NCBI GenBank assembly: GCA_028671895.1
Contig: CM053810.1
Location: 66,093,501 to 66,157,500 of the forward strand
From: Oenanthe sinensis
Taxonomy: Eukaryota > Streptophyta > Magnoliopsida > Apiales > Apiaceae
Direction: 5' to 3'
Length of the DNA: 64,000 nt
In this document: one piece after another, positions 12,701-26,300 of the stretch
Layout of the letters: each line of letters begins with the position of its first letter
Numbering within the stretch: the stretch's first letter is position 1
Notes under the pieces: generated by a model
What the model saw: only the letters and a program-made list of their open reading frames with translations
Databases searched by the model: none
What the model was told of the DNA's origin: nothing
Made by a program: the position numbers and the translations under genes

Positions 12701-15700
12701 AAGAAAAGGCAAACATGAGCAAGCAACTACATACATTTAAGACCCTTTGTACAACCTTAGAGACCTCTTCCTGGAAATCCTGAAAATAATTATAACATAG
12801 AAATCAAACTGTCGGAACTTAGAGTTTATGTCCCGTCTTCTCTATTGGAACAATCTTTATTAGAACTCACTGTTCTTCAATTAAAGCATATTACCTACTG
12901 TAAGATGTATATATGTATATATATATTTATTGTTCTTACTGATTTTGTTTTCTTTGTTCCAGACAGTCTCTTTCTTAACCTATCTATTGAAGAGTTTTGC
13001 TGATTGGATCAGACCTCATGAAGAAAGTATATGTAAAAGCATAGTCAACTTGCTCGTGACCTGTTCAGACTCTGTTTCTATTCGAAAAGTGAGCTGTTTG
13101 CATTTTTACAAGAGAGTGTGTGCACATGTGTGAGGGAGAAATATGTTATAGCACTGTCTTCCATTGATCATTTTTCCTTGTTCTGTATAATTGATTTTAA
13201 ATTGCTGAACCATAGGAACTGCTTGTAGCATTGAAACACGTGCTTGGGACGGATTTCAAGAGGGGGTTGTTTCCTCTTATTGACACACTGTTGGAAGAAC
13301 GGTAATGTCACACACCCTTGCTTAAAAATGTATACTCTGTTGATGTGAATATCCTATACTAAAGTAAGGTCCATTGCTAGAGTATTTCTTCCCATTCTTC
13401 CCTCCTCTCTATCATACCACTTTATTTTTAATAACTTATAACTCTCTCTTTCTCTCTCTAGATATTAAATTTATCCATTCTCTCTACTTATCTAAGTATC
13501 TAACTTAATACTATATTACTGCAGTCTGCACACACCACTCATTCTCTTTCTTCTCAATTATTATTTATTTTAAATAAATTTCTTTCTTATCTTTTTTTAC
13601 TCAAACTTAACTCTTCCGTGTAGTGGTCTTTTTTTTTTGTCTATTAAAATCTTATCATTCTACTTGCTATATATAATAAAAAACTAAAAATGCTCTATAA
13701 AATGGAATATGAAAATAAATTATTTGTAGATTTAAAATTGTGTTACATTATGTATGAATTATAATATCATATTTATATTATATAATCAATATTTCATCTT
13801 TCTATACCCTAGTTGGGTATTGGTCAACCACAGAAGGATAGTTGAAACACAAATATAATTTTTTCAACACGATAAGTTGATAACTATTGTTCAACACATG
13901 ATGTTGAATCCCAATTATAAGGGTATCATCTAGTCTATTATGTATGTTATTTTTACCTTTGGGGTGGGGGGAGGGGTTGGTAAATTCGTGGCGAGGCGTG
14001 GCACAACCAAGAGGCTAGCCTCTACCACATCCCCTTCAATGAGGCACGAGGCGAGAGGCACATCGCATCTCAGGCAAAGCGCAAATGGAGTGAGTTTGAG
14101 CCCTTAAAGAAAATAAATAAAGCGCATGAAAGGCTCATATGTGTGATTGAAGAAGGAAAAAAGTAAAAACACTAATTTCAATGCTACTTCTAATTTGTTA
14201 TGTGACTCTTCCTCCCTGCCTCTGCCTCACTTTATCTTCTTAACTCTTTCTTCATCTTATTTTCTTTTCCTTTTCTGTGTTACTTTTTATTTTGATACCA
14301 TCATCAATCAAACAGACGCATACACACACACATATTTGTACACCAGTGACTAGTATACATACACACAAACACACACAGAGGGAGGTGATGTTATGATATA
14401 GGCGATACAAATATATTTGTATTATTTATTTTTTCGTTTTATTATTATATTTCTACTTAATCACTTCAGTATTTATTTTAATGATTAATTATTTTAATTA
14501 TTTAACTAAAATATAAATTTATTTAATTTAATTTAAAATATGATTAGATTTTTAAACATAAGAGAGGAGTACTTTGTTATTTATTTATTTTGTCCCCATG
14601 TATGTTAAATAATTGATGCTCATTAACAATTCCTGACTTCTTCTTTCATTCTATTTGCATATGTACAGAACTTATTTGAATATTTTGTAGCTTAAAACTG
14701 AACCTATGCCTTTTTAATAGAGGATAAATATTTATATATAATATATAAGTTTTGTGGATAATATATATGTGAGTTTTTATCATGTGCGGGCACACGACCT
14801 ACCTTAGCATCTAGGCTCCAGGAGGTTCTTGAGCCTTAGTGTACCTCTCACTTTTTATGACTTTGGTGGGAGGTTCACTGCTTGTTGGGACCCTTGTTAC
14901 CTTTAAAATTTTTAGCAAAAAAATACAAGTAAAATCTGATTATAATCTAATCTACTTATGTGGATATAGTCATTCATGCTTCTTTATTTTACCTTTTTTT
15001 ATAAAAGAAAAACTCTAGCGAGAGGGTCCAATATCTTTGCCAAAGATCTGCGTGTCTAAAACTCTAAATGCGTAGTGTGGAAACTCAGGACATGCCTTTT
15101 CTGCTCAAACTTATATTTGTGATGTATTAATTTAAGTATTTATTTGTTCGAGATACATATCCAGTAGAGTGTGATAATGTTTTTTTTTTGAAGAGTCCTT
15201 GTGGGAACTGGCCGAGCTTGCTTTGAAACATTAAGGCCACTGGCTTATAGTCTTCTGGCGGAAATTGTTCATCATGTTCGGGGTGATCTAACCTTGTCCC
15301 AGGTATTGGACTTCCTATGATATACATGAAAGATCGTCAGAAGTCTGTGTATATATATAGTTGAAACTTTACTTTTGTAGTAACATTAAGAGTTTAGTAT
15401 ATCAGGTTCCGGATTACTGACCATTTTGTTAAAATAGTAGGTACTGTTAGTTAAGTTGTTGATATATTACGGATTGATGCATTAGATTTAGTTATCCATC
15501 ATCCATGCTTATTCTCTTCTTTTGATTAGCATAATACAATGCACAATAAGTTTTTTATTTAATATTAAATTTATGGAAGTATTTACAAAATCAATAATTT
15601 GTCTAAGAAAAGTTATAATGCTATGTTGATGCGGACCCCCCTTTTATTTAATATTAAATTTATGGAAGTATTTACAAAATCAATAATTTGTTTAAGAAAA

Positions 15701-15751
15701 ATTATAATGCTCTGTTGTTTTCCATTCTTAAAATAATGAATGCTGAGGCGG

Positions 15752-15793
<42 letters not shown>

Positions 15794-18760
15794 CGGGAAA
15801 AGCCCATCCAAGTGTTACTCTCTTGAATTTTACTTGGAAGTCTATTTTCGGATGCAAGATTTTTTTTTGATCAGTTGATTTGGGAAAAATAGAGCATCAT
15901 CTTAGTTGCTACTTAAATGAAAATATCAAACTGGTTTTGCAAAGTTTTTTCCGATTTCTACAGGTTTTTTTTATAGCATGTCATTGGTTGAAAGTAGTGT
16001 TGTATACTTGTATGTTATAACTATCTGTTCTATTCCCAAATGATTGTTTGACTTGTTTACTTATCGGCACTCTTTGCTGCAGCTGTCGCGAATTATTTAC
16101 CTGTTCTCAAGTAACATGCATGATGCTTCATTATCACTAAGCATCCACACTACTTGTGCTCGCCTTATGCTAAATCTGGTGAGTTTTAGACAGTGAAATT
16201 CTTAACTTACTGAGCTCTGATTTTGACGGAGTTCTCTAATAGTGTGCAGTTGTCCATAGAAAGATGTTCACTCTTATATACTCTTATATATCATATATGT
16301 GTGTGAGGTGTTAACTTTTCTAATTCTTGGGAGTTCCTTTGCTTGTTTTGGGTCGGTTTAGGTGGAGCCTATTTTTGAGAAAGGTGTCGACTTGCCTTCT
16401 ATGGATGAAGCACGGATACTGTTGGTATGACTTGCATGATGCTTCTTTACCGCTTTTATGCTCTTCTTTTGTCGCGTTCACATAAGTGCGAGTGTGCGGC
16501 ATTATCTCTTTCGGTGTGATGTATCTTTTTTATATACATATCATTCTCATTAAATATGGATTTTTAATTGTTAGAGAAGAAAATAAAATGAGGGTTAAAG
16601 AAGAAAATAGAAAGAAATTTACTCGTGTGAAGCAAAAGAAATGACATTAATAAGAGAAAACTGATTTTTAAAAACATATTTAAAGTGTATTATTAGTTTT
16701 GGATTATATTTTTCATAATATTTACTTGGGTCAGCTTATTTGTTACTTATATTTATTTTCTTAATTTTACAACCACAAGGGACTTACAGAATTAAGATAT
16801 AATTAAATATTATTTTTTAAACATTAGATTGTTGTTTTCATTTATATTTGTATATTTGTGTGTCTTTGTAAGAAGTCGAGTTGGCTAAATGGTTAGGTGA
16901 CCAACTCATGACTAAATGGTTATGAGTTCGACTCTCTTATCCAACATGTCGGTGGTCATTTTCTGGAAATATATAATCAGAATGAGTAGGGGTAAGGCTG
17001 CGTACATCCTACCCTCGTCACACCCTCTTTAAGGATAATTGAGTACGTTACCTTACCCCTTGTGTGTATTTATATTAACATTTTTACAACATGTGTGCTT
17101 TGCTTTGATGCTTCGATGAGGTACAGGCCTTGTTGCAGCTCTCCCTTTTAATTACAGCGAGGATGGCCTAAGTTACAAGTAATATATTCATATTTCTTTC
17201 TTTAAGTAACTTACTTTTCCTCCTTTCTAGGGGCGGATTCTGGATGCATTTGTTGGCAAATTCAGTACTTTTAAGCGAACTATTCCTCAGGTGCTTATTT
17301 TCTGGTAGTCCTTGGTTCCTTTTTATTTTTACTTATCAATGTTTTGTTCTCTTTTCCTGGTACGTATTCAATTTTAATTCTGTCTTCATAAATTCATCTA
17401 ATGCAAATCTACTTCTCTCTCTCTCTCTCTCTCTCTCTAGTTTGAAGGGCAATATTTTAAATTTGTATACATTTTTCTGTAGCTAATCATTTGGTAATGA
17501 CTTATTTATTTATTTATCATATCCATCTGATTATGATCTGATGTATACTCAATTTCTTATTTAGTATTATAGTGTCAAAAATAATCGTAAGCTTATGAAA
17601 GAAACATGGGTAGTATATAAAAGGATATATTGGTAATGTCTCTGACATCAGGATACCTTGTATTTTAGTCGAGTAACTTTAATACCATAGTCTTGTCAAT
17701 GGCATAGGGGCGATCTTTTAGAAGGGTGTTTGTTTAATCCAATTTATATTAAGTGTTCCACGATAGAAATTATAGATTGCTATTTGTGTAATTAGTTATT
17801 TTCTATGTTATGGTAGCTACTGGAAGAGGGGGAGGAAGGCAAGGATCAATTTACACTGAGGTCAAAGCTTGAACTTCCTGTGCAGGTATTTCAGCACCTT
17901 TCCACTTTGTTCTTTATAGTTGATGTGAATAGGCATAGATAGTTGTTCCAACATTAAAGCTATTGCAACTCTATTTGCCAACCTTACTGTTCCCCTTACT
18001 TTCAGTTGTGAATATCGTGTACACGTCTCATGTACATGTCCCCCCTCAGCTCACCCTAGCCCTGTCAGGCCTTTTGCCCTATTGTTAATCATCATTGACA
18101 TACAGTTTGAGTAGGCACGTTTTTTGCTTTTAGTTTCCTGTGGGCTGTGGCTACTGGAGTTAAATATAGAGTGGTTTTAGTTCTGAGACCCTTTTACTTT
18201 ATATATTTCTAATTATTGTATCGAGTAATCAGATGGTGCTTGATGATTTTTAAATAGAATATAAAGGAAATTGCTGTTGAGTATCCAACTGCTGATCATA
18301 ATTCTTTCCACCTAAATATATGTCGAGACAAATGTGATGGATTTTTTTTTAATGCATGCTACATTTTTAGGCATGGGAGTCTATATGCATTACAAGTGCC
18401 CTTTCTACTTTTATTTCAATTTGACTGTACAATTAATTCTCTCGAAAATTTTAATTTCTTCGGGAATAACAATAACCCTAGATGCACGTGTTTTGAACTC
18501 ATTAAGTAGATGGTATAAGCACAACTTGTTTGATTCTTATGTGGGTTGGTGCCAGTATGGGCCATTGGTGTGGGCTGATTGATTATGTAGGTCTGCATCC
18601 CAGTGGCTAGTTTTAAGAATGAGCCGTCCTTAAACGTAACATCATGCTATTAAATTGAAAATTTCTGCATTCCATACAACTCTGGTTCTGGTTGCAGTTG
18701 TCGAGGGTCACCAATCACTTTAGGTATCTGTATATGTTACCTTTGTTACCTTAGCTTTGT

Positions 18761-18795
<35 letters not shown>

Positions 18796-21700
18796 GTTTT
18801 ATAGCTAGTGTGTGCTTGTTTGTGGATCATAATAGCGTAGTACAACTGTCAGCTGTTTGGTACTTATCATGATATGCTACTTCTAAAGTTTGATCACTTG
18901 AAAATTCTAGTCCTTAAAAGTTCATCTTTCATATTTTTGACTTCCTCTACAGTTGTGAAATTTAGATTCCTATGGCGCATATATTAATATTTGGTACTTA
19001 TCATGACATGCTATGATGGGGAACGTGAATGAAGAATTTTAAATATGTATCTAGTGTGGGGATACATAGTATATCTAGATGTTTATATGGGGGGCAAGTA
19101 GTTTATAAAATAAGGTTATATAAATTAAGCCCAAGTTTAATGCCTAATGGGCCTAGTCCATTAGGTTATTTCATTAGGTATTCTATTCACTGTGTAAGTA
19201 TTGTAATCCCCACATGTTATCTTAGACTTAGTTAATTGAGTCGCATTATCGGGCATTCCATAGTTTTTATCCCTTTTACAATTGTGAAACTCCTGGGGTA
19301 GTGGGTTTTCTGCGGTTAATCCCCCAAATTCATCTTCTACTTCGTTTTTATTAACTAATTGCGTCGTTTCTAAAGCTGTCATGCATCATGCTGCATCTAA
19401 AGTTTGGCCAGTTGTAACTTGTAAACTCTATTGTGGATAGATTATCTTGCATGTATTTTACTCTACATAATGTTGACATCCAGATCTTCGTGGTGCATGT
19501 TCCCAAGTAATGTTTGTTATTATATTTCGTGTCATTATATTGTATGCGGAATAATGTGAGAACTTTTGGTATTGATCTAAGATCTTCTGCAGGCTGTTCT
19601 TAATTTGCAGGTCCCTGTTGAACATTCGAAGGAAGTCAGTGATTGTAAGCATTTGATTAAGACATTGGTTATGGGTAAATGTTCTTTCACTCTACTATAA
19701 TTGTTTTGTGGTCCCGGTGAGGTGTGTAAAATATTGTATTGATAAGAAGACTTCACAACATAGGTGATGTGGATGTGCAGCAAGCAATTAAAAGATTAAA
19801 CAGTATATATTTTATGTTATTATGTATGATTATGGGTAAGAGTTATTAATAGTTTTGCCCTAAAGTATGTAGGGTAGACAATTAAACCCTACCCTCGCAG
19901 AATAATTTCCTTTTTATCTTCATGTACGAGGTTTGTATACTTCAAAGGAGTTTTTTTATTTAATTAATTATGGTATTAAATTGGTACTATGATGTAGATA
20001 TCAATTTGGAGCAATTTTCTTATTAGGGGGCATTTGGTTCACATGATTTAGGTACCACGAATATTAATTATATAGAATAATGTATATATGTAATATATTA
20101 TAGTAACTTTTTTGATGATACGTGAATTATAATTATTTAAATAATATGTCAATATGTCACGCTCATATATATAATTGTGTAGAGTAAATGTATATATATT
20201 ATATAATGTACTATATATTGTAAAATTTCGGGTTAGATTCAGATAATTTGGGTCAACCCAAAATCGACTCAATTTTTTCGGGTAATTAATTTTTACTGAA
20301 CCGAAACCTGGCCTGGAACTAAAAACTCTCGACTCAAATTCGTATTTTTTTATATCGGGTTCGCGTTAGGTTTCGGGCTGTGTCAAATTTTTGCCACCTG
20401 TAGGTAGGGGTGCTCATAACCCGACCAAACCGACCCTACTTCTAGCCAACCCAACCCGAATTTTTTTAACCGAATTTTAATTGGATGAAAAATTATTAAA
20501 ACTGAATCAAATGGGTTGGGTTAGAGTTTTGATAATTTCAAGTCATAGACCTTCTGCTAGTTTATGTTTCTAGATTTTGATTGCATTATTTGCTTGTGTA
20601 TTTGTACTTGCAATACCAACTTTCATCTGTGTCTCCATTTATCTCATACTCATTTTATTGATTTTGGAGATTATATGAATCCATGCAATATCACAATGTT
20701 GATCATTATCAGGAATTTCTAGTGATCTGGTTTTTACCTAAAGAAATCACCAACACAATTTGAGAAAAAACTATGTTGTCCCTGGTTTGACTAATGTTGG
20801 AGAAAGATAAGAGTGACTAATTCAGTTATTTGATTCACACATTAAAGTTTTGCAGTTTCAAAATTATATGTGGGTTAAATTTAACCCGATCAACCCGAAC
20901 CAACCCGACCCGACCCTTAGTATAGTTAGTAAGGTTGGGTTAGAAGATAAGTTTTTTTATAATGGGTTAAAATTTTATTAACCTGAATTAAATGGGTTGG
21001 GTTACTCAATTACTTAAAACCCATCCAAACCGACCCGCAGGCACCCCTTCCTGTAGGTGGGTACAAGGATTTAATTTAAAATTCTTTTTTCTCATCTCTT
21101 ATCTATAAAATCACATATAAATTTTTAATACACATGTTTTATTCTGACATTGTTTAATATTAAATGAGTAATAATATTCTTATTTAACATTATATATTCA
21201 TACTTTATTATTTTATATAAAAAATACTAAATTAACATTCAGTTGCTTAGATAATTTGTCAACCACATATATTTTTATATTAAATTCATTATTTATAAAT
21301 TGTATAACAATTTTATTTCGTATTGTATATTAAGTGTGTGTATATATAATGATTTGTACTTTTATTTAAGATAGAATAAATATATCATTCCAGTAATACT
21401 ATCTTCCATTAATTACAAAGTGTGATGGACTTCTTGCTTCCTTTACAACGGAGAAGTCTCAAGGCTCTTCTTAATTAAAGTGCACATGTCTTTTTACATA
21501 CGCGTTTCTTGTGAAAATCCTAAGCCTTCTTTTAACCAGCCTGCTACATATTTCAACATAAGAGATTAATTGTCTTGCCCATGGTTCAATTGGAAAATAC
21601 AAAAAGTTCTGTATAGAGAAAGACCAAGTACTTGATAGAATATGTGGTGACTGCTAACATGGCATTACTTGATGCCTCTTCTATTCTATATTTCGATTCT

Positions 21701-23272
21701 ATAGTTTCTGATGTTTGCTAGATTTTGACTTCTTAGGAATGAAGACTATCATCTGGAGTATCACTCATGCACATTTACCCCGATCACAGGTATCTCAACT
21801 CGATTGTTTTGGTTCGTCACATATATAGTATTTTTCTTTTCTTATCCTTTTAACCTTTTTAGGTTTCACCATCCATACATGGGACACCTCCGCAACCTCA
21901 ACAAGCTAATTTATCAATCCCACAGCCATTTAAGGGGATGAGAGAAGACGAGGTATCAATTTTTAAATATATAAATTGTTAAACTTCTTACCTTGATTAC
22001 TTACCACCAACTCGTGGTAGATGTGGAAAGCATCTGGTGTTCTGAAGAGTGGTGTGCATTGCTTAGCTTTGTTTAAAGAAAAAGACGAAGAGAGGGAAAT
22101 GGTCCATCTCTTCTCTCAGATTTTGGCTATAATGGAACCTCGTGATCTTATGGACATGTTCTCTTTGTGTATGCCAGAACTCTTTGAGTGCATGATATCT
22201 AACACTCAACTAGTCCACATATTCTCTACCCTTCTCCAAGCTCCTAAGGTTTTTAGGCCTTTCGCAGATGTTTTGGTTAATTTCCTTGTGAGCAGCAAAC
22301 TTGATGTTCTTAAGCATCCAGATTCCCCTGCAGCAAAACTTGTTTTGCATCTTTTCCGTTTCCTGTTTGGTGCTGTTGTGAAGGCTCCATCAGATTGCGA
22401 AAGAATTTTGCAGCCTCATGTGCCTGTCATTATGGAAACTTGCATGAAAAATGCTGCGGAAGTTGAAAGGCCCCTTGGTCATCTGCAACTTCTTCGTACA
22501 ATGTTTCGTGCACTTGCAGGCGGAAAATTTGAACTTCTTCTCCGGGATTTGATTCCTACACTTCAACCGTGCTTGAATATGCTATTGGCTATGCTCGAAG
22601 GCCCTATTGGTGATGATATGAGGGACCTTTTGCTGGAACTTTGCTTGACCCTTCCTGCACGCTTGAGCTCTTTGTTACCTCACCTATCCCGTCTTATGAA
22701 GCCTCTGGTTATGTGTCTCAATGGAAGTGGCGATCTCGTGAGTCTGGGTTTGAGGACACTTGAGTTTTGGATAGACAGTTTGAATCCTGATTTCTTGGAA
22801 CCAAGTATGGCCAGTGTAATGTCTGAGGTTAATTTGGCATTATGGTCTCACTTGAGACCTGCACCCTATCTTTGGGGTAATAAATCCTTGCAATTACTTG
22901 GCAAGTTAGGTGGTCGCAACCGACGCTTTCTAAAAGAACCTCTGGCTCTTGAGTGCAAGGAAAATCCGGAGCATGGACTTCGATTAATTCTTACTTTTCA
23001 GCCCTCTACACCATTTTTGGTACCTCTGGATCGTTGTATAAATCTTGCCGTTGCAGCTGTCATGCACAAGAACAATGGCGTGGAAGCATTCTACCGCAAA
23101 CAAGCTCTAAAATTTATTCGTGTGTGCTTATCTTCGCAGCTTAATTTGCCAGGGAATATTGTCGATGAGAGTTTTACATGCGGGCATCTGTCGACTATAT
23201 TGAATTCCACAGTTGATTCATTTTCAAGAAGAACTGAGATGCAGAATATAAAGGTTGGGCTAGTTTTAAATT

Positions 23273-23304
<32 letters not shown>

Positions 23305-26300
23305 GTTTTCAACTGGACTAATGTAATGCAATGCTCACAAGGTCTTCACTGTAACTGAGGCTTCTTTACATGTATAATATGTATTACAATTTACTCGAAA
23401 ACATTCTCTAATAGAAATCAAATAAAATCTCTAGCCACTCTAGTTTAGATCATATTTTGCTCTGACTGATGACATATTGAAGTATGTCTGATTGTGTCAC
23501 ATTTGCTGTATTTTGGATGATTATATGTGATAGTTAGCTTTGCAGAGTCCTTAAAAGACTCCCCCCCCCCCCCCCCCCCCCCCCCCCGCGGTTTTAAAAT
23601 GTTGCTAGCTTTTTACATGCTCTCTCTCTTTTGCGTTGGTAATTTTATATGAAACATCTTTCCTTATTTGGCACTTATGGTTCTTTTTTTCTTGGTTTAT
23701 TAGTGGAGATTGTGTTGTTATATTAGCCACTTTAAAAGAGGGTAGTATAAATTAAATCCTCTGAATCTCTTAGTAATTTGATGCCTGTTACAGTCCCTTC
23801 TTTTCCATTCCTTCAATTACTTAGTTATTTAAACACATAAAACCTCTAGCACGGATGCAGCCACCTAAATATTTATATTAACTCGTGCACGGCCACATTT
23901 TTTGGTTCCTGCTTTTTCCTATGATGGTGGAAAATCTGCTAAGCAGTGGTAATGCTATATATTATTCAGGGAAAAATTGAATTTAAATGCATAATATATC
24001 TAGATTATTGAGTTCATTCAAAACCCAAATAAGTGTAGTTTCAGATTAAGTTGCGTTTGTGATGTTTTTCGTGTTCTTTCTGCTAGTTGCGGCATAGTTT
24101 TTTTTCTTGCTTGTTTGAACTGTTTTTTTTCTAATAGGGTTACAAGCTAAGACTTGATCATAGTTTTAATTTTGTATAACTTGTGACATACTTTTTCTCT
24201 AATCTCGCTGCAACTGGGGTCAGATGGAAAATATGTCAAGTCACGCCTCCATGGGCTTTTAGGTAGAATGTGACCCCTATCTTTAAATTTCTTATATCAT
24301 CAGCTGTCCCCTTCTATGTTGGTTCCCAAATAGTGATAGAAAGGAAGATGTGGAAGAAGATTATCGCATATCAGTATTATATTTATGTTATGAATATAAT
24401 TAGAGGGGCTGTTAATGTTTTACAAAGAAGAGCAATATAAAATCCAGGTCAACAGCCAACTAGGGTATGAATATAATCAGAGGAGTTGTTTATGTTTATG
24501 TCATGCAGGGTACAAAAATTTCATATGATTAAACATCAGTGCAATTAATACGATAAATTCTTTTCAGAGATTTTTAGAAGAAAATTAGCATTCACAACTC
24601 ACAAGGCAATAGAATGTCCTTTTTACAGGGTTGAGGATAATGACTGAAAAAGTTGATACTCCTGGTCCTGGGGCAACAAATTCAACTTTATTAAGTTTTG
24701 ATAGTATTGTCCTGTGTATCCTGATCTTTTGTTGCCGTGTAAAAAAATGAGTGTGCAGTTTGTATCGTGAGACCGAGACAAATGCTGTACTGTCAAAGGT
24801 GAAAGTTGTGCTGCATCTTTCACTCTATATTTCAAAGTAACAGGTGTTTTGTTAGTCTAAATCATTGTGTTTATTCATGTACCATTTTCAGTCTTTAAGG
24901 GAGTACTAAGGATCCATGTCACCAATGGAAGACTTATATAGTATTTGCTATCATAGAATTTTGGTTGCTTTTTTCCAGAATTTGTGCTTTTACATCAGCA
25001 TACTTTTCTTTTTTGCCTTTTCTATTGCATTATTATTATTTTAAATTTATTATGTTTTATATTGTTTCCAATAGAAGGAATCCCTCATTAATCAAAAACT
25101 GTTATTTTTTGTAGGCTGACTTGGGTGTAAAGACAAAGACCCAACTTATGGCGGAGAAGTCTGTTTTTAAAATACTTTTGATGACTATCATTGCCACAAG
25201 TGCAGAACCTGAGTTACATGATCCCAAGGATGAATCTGTTGTCAATGTTTGCCGCCATTTTGCAATCCTCTTTCACATAGAAAATGCCTCCGCCAACACC
25301 TCTAGTTCTTCGGCTTCACTTGGGGGATCTCTGCTTTCATCGAGCACAAAGTCGAGGAATAATACTTCTACTAATTTGAAGGAGCTCGATCCCATGATAT
25401 TTTTAGATGCGCTAGTGGAGGTGCTTGCAGATGAAAATAGAATCCATGCTAAAGCTGCTCTAAGTGCACTGAACGTCTTTGCTGAGACCCTTCTATTTCT
25501 TGCGCGCTCTAGACATAATGAAGCACTTTTGTCAAGAGGTGGCCCTGGAACTCCTATGATTGTATCTAGTCCGTCGATGAGTCCTGTTTATTCCCCACCT
25601 GCAAGCATCCGTATCCCTGTGTTTGAGCAGCTTTTACCTCGTCTTCTGCATTGTTGCTATGGAAATACATGGCAAGCGCAAATTGGAGGAGTGATGGGGC
25701 TTGGTGCTTTGGTCGGAAAGGTTACTGTTGAAACTTTATGCATATTTCAGGTGAAGATTATTCGAGGGCTTGTGTATGTTCTTAAACGGCTTCCTGTATT
25801 TGCTACTAAAGAGCAGGAAGAGACAAGTCAGGTGCTTACCCAGGTTCTTCGTGTGGTCAATAATGTTGATGAAGCAAACAGTGAAGCTCGCAGACAAAGT
25901 TTTCAAGGAGTTGTAGAATTTCTTGCTTCAGAATTATTTAATGCCAATGCATCATTGAATGTAAGGAAGATTGTACAGTCATGTTTGGCACTTTTAGCGA
26001 GTAGAACTGGCAGTGAGGTTTCTGAATTGCTTGAACCTCTGTACCAGCCTTTGCTACAGCCGCTCATCATTCGTTCTCTACGGGCAAAGACTGTCGATCA
26101 GCAGGTGAACCTTGTGTTTGCCTTTAGTTTCATTTTCTTAAATTAATTGTTTAGTTACAAATAATAAATACATTTATCAAACTCCATGTATTGATAGGTT
26201 GGAACAGTTACTGCTTTGAATTTCTGTTTGGCGTTGAGGCCACCGCTGCTTAAGTTGACACAAGAACTAGTAAGTTTTCTGCAAGATGCACTACAAATAG

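Noticed and set aside
15613..15807. Poly-Gly (minus) and poly-Pro (plus) open frames over the C tract
   Set aside because: They are translations of the intronic C homopolymer; no splice support and no family resemblance.
19029..19400. Possible LTR or coding fragments in TRRAP intron 9
   Set aside because: Some text looks LTR-like (GTGAAACTCCTGGGGTAGTG) but I found no paired ends or target duplication, and the short frames show no known protein.
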